In this document: piece by piece, positions 55,385-64,000 of the stretch | Numbering within the stretch: position 1 is the first letter of the stretch | Layout of the letters: each line of letters opens with the position of its first letter | DNA from: Patiria miniata | Taxonomy: Eukaryota > Echinodermata > Asteroidea > Valvatida > Asterinidae | Direction: 5' to 3' | DNA length: 64,000 nucleotides | Assembly: GCF_015706575.1 (NCBI RefSeq) | Contig: NW_024037058.1 | Coordinates: 5,015,754 to 5,079,753, forward strand | Translations under genes and position numbers: made by a program | The notes under the pieces: model-generated | The model's database searches: none | Seen by the model: the letters and a program-made list of their open reading frames with translations, nothing else | Told to the model about the DNA's origin: nothing

Positions 55385-56133
55385 CCGGTGTGGACGGTAA
55401 TTCTGTCCCCCGGTAAAAGTGTCCGGGGGGACAGAATTACCTAGGTAAAAGTGTCCCCCCTGTCCCGTTAATTCTGTCCCCCTCCAGGTAATTCTGTCCC
55501 CTCCAGTTAATTCTGTCCCCCCTGGTTTTGCACGCATAAGTTGTTATATTGATGAATTCAGCGCACAGGGTATACATTTTTAGATTTTTCAACCCTTCAT
55601 CAATGATTAGCAAAATGAAATTAACGTTTAGATGCTATTGACGCTCCTGATATTGACGAAGAATTGGCAAAATTATATGCGACGTGACACGGGTCACCGC
55701 GCCGCACTAGGCCTGCTGCTGGTGCCCTGTTCCCGTCCCTGGCCGCGGCCCTGGCGCCCTCCGTAGGCGCGGTACACTCGCGCGCACGCCCACCATGCAA
55801 ATCGCTCGCTCCCGAAGTCGTCATCAAAACGGGAGTTGTGCTTTGACGTAAGCACCATTCCCGAATTTAGCAAGGCGCCGCGCAACAACAGTTAATAACT
55901 TTACTAATATACAGTCTGGGTGCTAGACTTGTGACGTTGCACGGGGACACATTTACCAGGGAGGGACACATTTAACGTCGTGCAGGGGGACAGATTTACC
56001 TAGAGGGGGACAGGTTTACCTAGGTAAAAGTGTCCCCCCGGACAGATTTACTGGGTCACGACCCGGTAAATCTGTCCGGGGGGGGGGGGGGGGACACATT
56101 TACCAGGGGGGACAGAATTACCTGCCACACCGG
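55385..56133. mobile_element. MITE with degenerate GGTAAATCTGTCCCC repeats, ~749 bp
   Basis: Ends CCGGTGTGG and CCACACCGG are inverted repeats. Each subterminal zone (55395-55530 and 55930-56125) is packed with variants of GGTAATTCTGTCCCCC or GGTAAAAGTGTCCCCC, pointing inward from each end. The centre, about 400 bp, is GC-rich and unrelated. No clear target duplication. Confidence 0.75.
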
Positions 56134-57550
56134 CACTCGGCCCTATCCCAGCAGAATATGCAAGCCATATCGTGCACGTATAGTGCACGTACACGTACAC
56201 CAACGTAATGGCATGACGTGCGCGCACAAATTCAGTTGTTCAATCGTGGCACGATTTCGAGAAGGTATTTCGTAAAGTTTAAAATCGAGTCAAACACACA
56301 AGAATACACAGTAATGTCTTTAAGTAATTATTAAAGCAGTATATATTGTTTATGACCACAAAAAAGTGAATATACACTCCACAATTAACACCGAAAATTG
56401 AAAGCACTTACGTTTTTTTCGTAACCCCTGGGTCGACCACGGTGTGAATCAAATGGTGGCGCCCTTTCGTTTTGTGACGCATTGAAATATTTTTGGACTT
56501 ATCATTATTATCGTGTAGTTCGATGAAACAACTTACGAAGTTTTTTTAAGTTCAGAAAATTATATAAAAGATATGCAATGGATTGATGACATATATAAGT
56601 CTATTGTTATCATAACGAGAACAAAAAGACCCCCATTTGTAACGAAACAAACGGAGATCTTAGTACACCCGTTTGACATGAACTACTTGAGATAAAAAAT
56701 AGTGTGCCGAGTTATGCAGCCGCCCTGCGCAGACGTGAATAAATTAAATAGGCCTAATGAAATTAATATTAATATACATCAAGGAATGAATGAAGAATAG
56801 TGCGAAAATATGACAAATTACACTGGAAAGAATCAGACAACTTAAAATTTCCTGTTTTTTCAGTTTATTTTATCAAAGTACTTTGATTATTGATAATTTA
56901 ATTTGACCCGGCCCCCCCCCCAAAAAAAAATTGGATCGTAATTTTTCTTCCAAAAAATTGAAAATCTGATTCGGCATGACTGAATTTTTTTAAATGAGGA
57001 CTTTTTCAAATGCAAGACTAAATCCATATAAAAGGGGTGTGTCATTTATTATTTTATTTTTGAGCATAAGATAACAGCTACATGTATAGTGCCTATAACA
57101 TTAAAATGACATAATAAATTGAAAATACACAAAAATGTATGAGTTTTACTAAGTACTGAACGCTGACATTTATATTATTGAATTCCAAAAATTAACTGAA
57201 AATTGTCACTATAAATGTCCAGACAAAATGGAAATATCTTTGTTGCCTTTTCAGCAATGGGGCAAATGATTTATTTGTAAGTTTTAACAGACAAACTGAA
57301 CAGCTTCATATTGAGTACAGCCATATTCTTTTCAACACTTCTGCTTTTATGCTTAACATTTTTTTGGTCTGTGTACGAGAGGCAGTGCTTGAGATACATA
57401 AACAGTTTTGTAAACCCCGCCCACAGATCATCTTGATTGGCCAAGAGCAAGTCACATGGGTGGAAACAAAATAAAACCAAAACTGAATTAAATAATTTCA
57501 CATACGAGGCTTTGTAAATAATGTCAATAAACAACCATTGCTTTTATGTA
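56134..57550. other. Intergenic, nothing recognised
   Basis: About 1.4 kb of AT-rich sequence. No gene or delimited repeat seen; the longest open frame (57271-57534, minus) has no recognisable motif. Confidence 0.35.
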
Positions 57551-58437
57551 AGGCCAAAAAAAATTTAAAATACTCGGTCTCTGGTCAGCGCGCGCGTCGA
57601 TTTTAGTCATGCGCGTCAACCTTTTTTTTCTTCAAATTAACACGGAAGCTACAACAGCGCCCTCTCTTGCCGCGCCTCCTCAAATTTTTGTACCACTACT
57701 GAGCATCAAGGAATGGGGAAATTGTACCAAGGCAAATGGTAAAGGGCACCAAGGCAAATTGTGGAGGACACCAATGTATAATGAGGACACAAAAAAGCAA
57801 AATAGTACCACCTTGTCTGTACAATACAAGCTTAAAAAAGCCACCCCCCAAAAAAGAGAAGAAAACCGCGTCGCCGCATCAATTCCGGAACCTCGGTCTG
57901 ACCAGAGACCGACTATTTTGAAAAGCAGAACTTCTGTACATGCGAAATATAAAGATGGATATATTTACAAAATATAGGTATAATATATTATTATTAATCT
58001 TTCACTAATTCATCATAGATTGACCAAAAAAAAAAATATTTGGTCTCTGGTCAGACCAAAGTTCCGGAATTGACGCGACCACGCGGCTTTTTTTTTTTTT
58101 TTTTGCTTTTTTTTTTTTTCTTCTAGCTTGGATTGTACAGACAAGGTGGGGTACTATTTTGCTTTTTTGGTGTCCTCATGTACATTGGTGTCCTCCATAA
58201 TTTGCCTTGGTGCTTTCGATCATTTGCCTTGGTGCAATTTCCCATTCCTTGGTGCTCTTTGGTAAAAAAAAATTGAGGAGGTGCGGCAATAGAGGGCGCT
58301 GTTGGAGCTACCGCGGAACATTTTGAAAAAAAAAAAAGATTGACGCGCATGTTTAAAATCGACGCGTGCGCTGACCAGAGACCGACTTATATTTTTTTGG
58401 CCTAATATATTATTATTAATCTTTCAGTAATTCATAA
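57551..58437. mobile_element. Pair of inverted ~400 bp elements with GGTCTCTGGTCAG ends
   Basis: The first copy (57551-57977) and second copy (about 58013-58402) are inverted relatives. Each is bounded by TCGGTCTCTGGTCAG-type ends and contains an 'agcgccctct' block, runs of A/T and 'ttggtgtcct' phrases. A direct repeat of about 35 bp ('taatatattattattaatc' and onward) lies after each copy, so the second copy is framed by it. Open frames inside are not gene-like. Confidence 0.7.
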
Positions 58438-58439
58438 TA

Positions 58440-58765
58440 AACAACGCCTGACTAAATCTCCGTCATCTGATTGGCGGGTCGTTGATCACATGTCATTGAA
58501 TTATTCGTCGCAAAGCAGTACGGCGCGAACCACATGTCAAAAATAGAAGTTCTATTCCATTGCATGGTCACATGATTGATGACTCTGACCAATCAGATGA
58601 CGAGGATTTATTCAGGTGTTGTATAAAACAAACAATGATTGCTTCACATTTGTGCAATGGTAAGAATAATTTCATTAGATGGCAGCAGATGGAATGTTCC
58701 ATTCGCCTTGTGGAATGGAACATTCCATCTGTCACCTCATGAAATTATTCTTACCATTGCACTCA
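58440..58765. repeat. Two nested inverted repeats
   Basis: An outer pair (about 58445-58475 and 58590-58630) has CGTCATCTGATTGG against CCAATCAGATGACG. A tighter hairpin (58653-58761) has TGCAATGGTAAGAATAATTT against its complement and GGAATGTTCCATTC / GAATGGAACATTCC in the middle. Probably small foldback elements. Confidence 0.7.
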
Positions 58766-59198
58766 TGAACATTCATTATTTGTCTATTAATATTTCCCTT
58801 ATTAAATGACTGCTCAGTGGTGGCTAAGAAACAAATTCTAACTTTTAGAACAAAAATGTGCAAAGTTTACTCTTTTTATGAGCTGTAGCAATAACGGTTA
58901 TTTATAAGCTCAATTAAAAAAAAAATACATTTTTTCAAATCCTTTAAACTCTCTATTAACCATTACCTTTGGAATTTCGAAATTAATAAAATTCTAATAA
59001 TAAATCTCAAAGCAAATAGAACTGAAATTCAATAATCTGAGTTGGTGCACTGAGTATAACTAGAAAACACAAAAACAAAAAGTTGATAAATGTTTTTGCA
59101 AAATGTACATAACAAAAGACAAACCCTGGACGGAAACATATAAAGTGAATTGTGTTCCAACACTCCTCAAAATGTCATTTGTTGATCATGTGACATTC
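58766..59198. other. Intergenic, nothing recognised
   Basis: AT-rich spacer between inverted repeats and a hAT-like element. No gene seen. Confidence 0.3.
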
Positions 59199-59206
59199 GT
59201 GCAAGG

Positions 59207-59833
59207 CAGAGTTGTAATGACATGAGTCAATGACTCGACTCAAGTCCGACTTGAGTCACAATTTTTGGTGACTCGACTCGACTCGAGTTCTTAAGGGTAA
59301 ATGACTCGACTTGACTTGAGTCAATGCGAGCAAATGACTCGACTCGACTGGAGTCTCTAATCAGAAGACTCGACTCGACTCGAGCGAAGGCTAATAAGAC
59401 TCCAGTCCCAAAAATAAAAGCACAACTTTGCGAAAAGTATTTGCGATGACTTATGGTGCAAAGTTTATGCTCACTTCGCTTTGCGAATTAGTGTATGAAT
59501 ATACGTGTCAGACTCCCACCACATGGTTCTAGAACGCACAAAATACTATCCAGGAACCAGATTTTTCACATTTTCTAATTCGCTGTTTCATCATTGGCTT
59601 TAGGCGATTTCTTATAAAGCTCCCAGATTCGAATGCTGGCTAAATTTATGGCCTCCTTTTATAAATGTTGGTATTTAGTGTTCAAATATTCGCGACTCGA
59701 ATTGATTCAAGCTAAATATTTGACTCGACTCGACTCGACCTTTGGACCTAATGATTCGAATCGACTTGAGTCACTTCTTTAAATGACTCGACTCGACTCG
59801 AGTCACTTTTATCAGCGACTCGTTACAACTCTG
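59207..59833. mobile_element. hAT-like element with GACTCGACTCGAGTC repeats, 627 bp
   Basis: Inverted ends CAGAGTTGTAA (59207) and TTACAACTCTG (ending 59833) are flanked by perfect 8 bp repeats GTGCAAGG at 59199-59206 and 59834-59841. Subterminal zones hold about a dozen variants of GACTCGACTCGAGTC on both strands. No transposase. Clustered subterminal motifs in hAT elements usually serve as transposase-binding sites. Confidence 0.88.
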
Positions 59834-59933
59834 GTGCAAGGTAGTCACATGACCAACAAATCCAGCATTCAAAAGCTATTTTTTTGACGTTTGTATGGCA
59901 GCTTATTTCAGCAAGTAAGCACATACCCTGAGT

Positions 59934-61142
59934 TAGAGCTGTGCAACGGAACCAGGGAACCAGGTAACCAAACATTGGTTCCAGATTATGGGATCGGGTA
60001 CCCGTAACCAACTTTAGTAATAACTTAGAGTAACTTCTCAGACAATGAAAAAAGAAAGGTTTGGAATGTCATTTGTGGGGAATTTTCAAACTAAAAACCA
60101 GGCTACATGGGAAATCAAAACACATTCACGTTTATGGCGCTTGCCAAAGTTTGCTGGGCCCAATTTCTTGGCCCTGCTTACAGTCAGTGAAAAATCCCTG
60201 CTTACTTTAGCAGAAAATTCTGTATGGTAAGCCTATTTCGCGCATTAGCGAGGAGTTTAGGCTTCTGCGCATGCATACATCCCTTAACTAAGGATTCCGT
60301 GCTTGCAGGGTAAGCGCAGAAGTTTTCTGCTAGCGCTGTTAGCATAACACGGTGATCGCAAGCGCAGAATTCTGTGGTTAACAGAGCCATGTAATTGGGT
60401 CCAGTTTACATCGTCAAGCTATTAAAGATATAGTCCATCATTTGTAATTAGTGCATTTAGTTCGTTTGAAGCAACAAAAGTGTTCAAAATCTAATGAAGG
60501 ATACTGAACACATAAACCTGATGAAGTTTCAGCTAAGCTTCAGCTGTATATTCCGAGAAAAACAGCATTCTATAGGATCTCAATTTCAAATCAAAAGTTA
60601 CTGAATCATGTTTTGAATTGTTTTGGATTGCAGCTATACGCGACGTCGCGCACTGATCCGACGAATTATAGCAACCGCGCGTGCGTCATGTCAATGCTTG
60701 CATGCGCTTCGCCGAATAACAAAACCAACTACTAATTAAAATTTTCCTACGGTGCGTCTTAAGATGCACCATTGGAAAGGCCTTCTTTGGTTGATTTCTT
60801 CAAAATGACAGCTTCCCAGAAAGAATAATTTCACAGGGAGTTTAGTCCCCTTACTATCTTTCAACCAAGTTTGTTTTTCAACAATAATTACGCCAGTTAC
60901 TTTTCGGATGGCTGCAAATGATGGACTCCAGCTTTAATAAAGCTCACTGTACACACTTGTATCTTGCTGTATTGATGAACCGATGTGGTAGTATTATCCC
61001 GTGGACGTTTATGACTAATCTAGACAGCAACTTCCCAGATTTGAATTTTTGGGTTGGGTTTCTTTAACGGTTACCCGAGTACCCGTGTTTTTTTTTCAAA
61101 CGGGTACCCGGTTCGTGTAGTACCCGTAAATGCACGTCCCTA
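59934..61142. mobile_element. hAT-like element, 1209 bp, with a nested MITE
   Basis: Ends TAGAGCTGTGCA (59934) and TGCACGTCCCTA (ending 61142) are imperfect inverted repeats. The 8 bp flanks CCCTGAGT (59926-59933) and CCCTGAAT (61143-61150) differ at one base. Both ends carry 'GGGTACCCG'-type words. A family 2 TTAA MITE (60422-60937) is inserted inside. No transposase frame. Confidence 0.78.
60422..60937 (-). mobile_element. TTAA-flanked MITE, family 2, nested copy (516 bp)
   Basis: Reverse-oriented relative of 44958-45504 with TTAA at both ends, the TCCATCATTTG terminal motif and the central hairpin (about 60744-60778). It lies inside the 1209 bp hAT-like element and is therefore younger than it. 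Confidence 0.85.
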
Positions 61143-61150
61143 CCCTGAAT

Positions 61151-61688
61151 TCCACTAAACCTGTCTGCATACAATGCGAATTATGCTGGATCCAGAAGTT
61201 TAAACATTGATTATGGCCTGTTAATGGTAAAATAAAAAGGGGAATTATCATCAATAATGATTTTTCTTTATTAGCAAGCGCACATATCCATTATTGTGGC
61301 ACTACATCATAATTGCAGTGGGGAAATGATTGTTTGTCCACTCATGTTTGTAAATTGTTTTTTTGTTTGTACTGGCATGGCAATATAAGCCTTCGGCTTC
61401 CCCGCGTGCCACCATATTGCTGTTTTTATAATTTATTATTTGTTAATGAGTCGTAGTTTTTGTGGATTGTTACATTATTTGTTGGTTATATAAATATTAT
61501 TTGTTCCTTACTCAATTTCTCATTAATGTTATTTTTAAATAGACTCATTGTGCATTTTGTGTCAGCAATATTGAAATAAATGTTTGTATGAATGAATGAA
61601 ATGAAACACTCCAAAGACCATCTCAGCTCTGTGGAGAGTATACAGCATGAAGCTGCCATTTCGGCACGAAGCTGATAAAAATCAATCA
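61151..61688. other. Intergenic, nothing recognised
   Basis: AT-rich sequence with no gene or delimited element. Confidence 0.3.
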
Positions 61689-61689
61689 C

Positions 61690-61885
61690 AATAACCATCT
61701 CTGCCTTCACAGGTACCCAATTTATTACTGGGTGGGGAGAAGCAATGAGCGACAAAGTGCCTTGCCCAAGGGCGCACGCACCATAACCCCAGGCTGGACT
61801 CGAACCCACAGCCTGCAGAATTGCCCACAGACGAGGAGTTCAATGCCCAGACAATGAAGCGAAGGCAGTCCACATGGGCTTTGCA
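61690..61885 (-). mobile_element. tRNA-derived SINE, inverted copy
   Basis: On the minus strand this reads GGGTTCGAGTCCAGCCTGGG (B box), then 'cccttgggcaaggcacttt' and 'ttgcttctccccaccc', matching the SINE at 48035-48350 at about 80 percent by eye. The tail past the GGGTACCTG phrase is not recognised. Confidence 0.72.
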
Positions 61886-62365
61886 CAAGAAAAAATGCAA
61901 AGATTTGAGAAGATATTTCATTCAAAAACATCTACCTTGATTTCAGATGTCTACATACATGTAGTAGCTTTGAGAAAAAACACTATTGGCAACTTTTGGA
62001 CAGATAAGTCTTTTGTCTTGTCTGTCTCGTCCGTGTGTTGTTATCATGTTGTTTTTCTGTTGTTATTGTTGTCTGTAAGGGCTGTTTCCTACAAGCCTCG
62101 GCTTACTTAAACAGCCCCATACTCCTTAGTTTCTTTTGTACATAAATCGAAATAAGTTTAACATTTCTTCATAGCGTATCTTACTGGTATTAATTTTCTT
62201 TTTTTTGAGACATATTTATTGATTTTGTTATCTTGTTATTTACCAGATTTCTTTTTTACTGATGGATGTATTCTCTAAAGGAGTATGGAAAAAATGTTTT
62301 CTTGAATTGAATTAAATATATTAAATTGAACAAGGACATTGACAAATGGGGAACCGCAAACATAG
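61886..62365. other. Intergenic, nothing recognised
   Basis: AT-rich, T-run-containing sequence. A small inverted pair AAGGGCTGTTTCC / AAACAGCCCCATA lies around 62075-62120. No gene. Confidence 0.3.
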
Positions 62366-62437
62366 GGCTGGATAGCTCAGTTGGTAGAGCACCGGAACGG
62401 CAATCCAGAGGTCGCAGGTTCAAACCCCGCTCCAGTC
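62366..62437 (+). tRNA. tRNA-Ala-like sequence (anticodon GGC), probably a pseudogene or SINE head
   Basis: 72 bases fold as a cloverleaf. The acceptor pairs GGCTGGA with TCCAGTC (one G-U). The D arm is GCTC/GAGC, the anticodon stem CCGGA/TCCAG has one mismatch, and the T arm GCAGG/CCCGC also has one mismatch. A box TAGCTCAGTTGG and B box GGTTCAAACCC are good pol III signals. The anticodon GGC at 62399-62401 would read Ala, but position 33 is C, where nearly all functional tRNAs have U. The downstream sequence shows no T-run terminator at once. A decayed tRNA or the head of a SINE is more likely than an active gene. Confidence 0.55.
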
Positions 62438-62986
62438 AATGTCTCTGTTCAACTTTACAACTATATATTAAACTGTATAGGAAATCACTTTTTGATATAT
62501 CACAAGTGACTTTTTGTGGACATGATTCTTAAGTAGCAAATTTTGAATTTTGTTTTTTTCCAACCCTGTACAAGTTTCCTTACGATTTTTAAAAATATTT
62601 TGAAGTCTTCTTGATATGCTAATTAACAAACAAAAACAAATAAACAAACAACATTCTAAGAGTACATGTTTTTAACACAAGCATTTTCAAATAACCGCAA
62701 AAATGCAAAAAAATAGAGAGTTTAAGAGAGCTGTTTTATGTTTAATTTTCCAACTGATTAATAAAAAAAATTCAAACTCTCTGTGCATGACCAGCAGAGG
62801 GCGCCAGACACAAGTACTGTTTATAAGTCATTTCATCACAAGTTGTTTTTGGTTCACTGTGTCCATTCCAAGAACACACTTAAGGATTTCCCCAGACAAA
62901 AGTGGCGCACTTTAAACACGAGGGTGAAGACGTACCTTTTAGAAAATATCTACATTAAATTTTAGAGGAAAAAAAAAAAAATTGCG
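62438..62986. other. 3' flank of the membrane-protein gene, nothing recognised
   Basis: AT-rich sequence downstream (minus strand) of the last gene's stop codon. It includes an A run at 62970-62981. No gene seen. Confidence 0.35.
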
Positions 62987-63246
62987 TCAGTGAGAACTGT
63001 TCCTTGTGAACATTGTTTCGTCGTCGCTGGCAGAATCTAGGAAATCGTGGTACTCGACGTTGTTTAAGAGGGGCCGTTTGGATGTAGAGTTGAACCCTTT
63101 AAGCGCGATGCGATCATTGTATTCTTCTTGGTACATCTTCTCGCCGTCGAGACGGTAAAAGCCCTGCTTGCGACGGCCCGTGGTCGAGGAGCGACAGACG
63201 TAAACGAGACAGACGGTTGTGAGGATGAGCAACATCACGCCGACAA
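62987..63246 (-). CDS. Last exon of a type I transmembrane protein, KIAA0319-like tail suspected
   Basis: A pyrimidine-containing tract ending CACACAG marks the acceptor. The exon then encodes 85 residues to a TAA-type stop at 62987. It holds one hydrophobic span of about 20 residues (VGVMLLILTTVCLVYVC), a basic stop-transfer stretch (TTGRRKQG) and a cytoplasmic tail of about 60 residues. The tail has a tyrosine signal FYRLD, an SKRPLL dileucine-type motif, and an acidic end DSASDDETMFTR. The order of tyrosine motif, N-S-[ST] and D-S-x-x-D-[DE]-T-[MI]-F-[ST]-R recalls the tail of KIAA0319/KIAA0319L, membrane proteins with extracellular PKD domains; this is a weak resemblance from memory. Upstream exons lie beyond the window or were not recognised in 63247-64000. 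Sorting at the plasma membrane or endosome is inferred from the tail motifs. Confidence 0.65.
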
Positions 63247-64000
63247 CTGTGTGAAACACGGGAGTACAAAAAAATACTGAAAGTAAAACTTGCCCAACCC
63301 CCCTGGCATCCTGCCAGTTTGTATACATGTACATGAAGGACATTTTTCAGTGACAGCCTTTGATTGTCCACCCGGCAGGTACCAGTTCTCAGTTGAATGG
63401 GGAGTTTGGGTTGAATGGAGAGTTTCCATGAGACACCAGACTAACATATGTTAGACTTATTAGTATCTCTCCAGAGACCTCGTAATTATCTATATTGGAA
63501 AGGATTGTTTTGACATCGGCCTTCTCTCCACAAACCACTTTTCAAGTTTGGCACTGCACCTATGGTCTGGATTTGGGGCTTCCAATTCTGAGCATTTAGG
63601 ATGCAATTGGGTCCGAAAGTGGCACTATTTAGCCATGTTGTGGAAGGATCCTTTTTCAAAATGGCTACTTTTCCAGTTTGGGAAATAACATTCGTTTTAG
63701 GGGTGGTCTTCTTCGAGAGAGAATATCTCAAAAAGTCATTGGTCAACCCACCACAAATTGAATGGAAAATGAAAGATGACATGTTGATCATTATTTTTCT
63801 GCACAGCCTGAACACCCGGGAGAGTTTTGAGTGTTTCTAAAAGAATTTTGAAGTTTGGCGATGTATCACTGTTTATGGGAATTTAATTTCAAGTAAACTT
63901 GAATCCTTGTTCCTGATTGGTCGATCCATGGCAACAAGCCGTGCTACAGATAACCATGTAGCACGGCCACGGTCCATACGGCACTTCGCGTATTTCACTT
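63247..64000. other. Intron or upstream sequence at the window edge
   Basis: No further exon of the membrane-protein gene was recognised. A perfect 11 bp stem GCCGTGCTACA / TGTAGCACGGC lies at about 63939-63968. Open frames of about 80-110 codons have no recognisable content. Confidence 0.35.

Overview
The window is nuclear DNA of an animal, most likely an invertebrate deuterostome (echinoderm, hemichordate or cephalochordate). I cannot decide between these without a search. The grounds are spliced genes with GT/AG introns, a protein phosphatase 4 catalytic subunit very close to the vertebrate protein, secreted group III phospholipases A2, a rhodopsin-class receptor in one exon, tRNA-derived SINEs, and a dense load of small inverted-repeat DNA transposons. 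There is no bacterial-style operon, CRISPR array or phage module.

Layout. Bases 1-3110 are about four copies of a 710-730 bp tandem repeat, and 3110-4860 are about eight copies of a 225 bp repeat. An intronless class A GPCR lies at 5673-6698 (minus). From 7000 to 13050 there are only transposons and inverted repeats, including a 989 bp hAT-like element with an 8 bp target duplication. A two-exon secreted polyamine-oxidase-like gene, probably GPI-anchored and lacking the usual active-site lysine, lies at 13398-15901 (minus). Three group III phospholipase A2 loci follow. One is on the minus strand (17969-25529), with a 6.4 kb intron and a one-base frame break at the start of its last exon. The other two are on the plus strand, one in each half of a tandem duplication of about 4.3 kb (about 30060-34280 and 34280-38570). 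The first copy (30406-32137) is intact. The second (34580-36996) is interrupted in exon 1 by a 578 bp transposon with 37 bp perfect terminal inverted repeats, and it also carries a 5 bp frame change.

A complete nine-exon PPP4C gene (307 codons, minus strand, 43048-52967) fills the next 10 kb. Nearly all of its introns are occupied by recognisable repeats: piggyBac-like TTAA elements, other TTAA-flanked MITEs, CCAAT-rich minisatellites, a SINE and tandem duplications. One 185 bp element sits directly against exon 2, so that its target duplication is the splice donor itself. Bases 53000-62980 hold no recognised gene but contain several well-delimited transposons: a 954 bp foldback element with a 9 bp duplication, and hAT-like elements of 627 and 1209 bp. 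A tRNA-Ala-like sequence lies at 62366-62437, and the window ends with the last exon of a type I membrane protein (62987-63246, minus).

The genes show no sign of acting in one pathway. The main themes are transposon-driven remodelling, recent duplication of a secreted enzyme gene, and several insertions that can be polarised because the sister copy keeps the empty site. Exon boundaries were placed by hand from frame, splice signals and family similarity. No search could be run.
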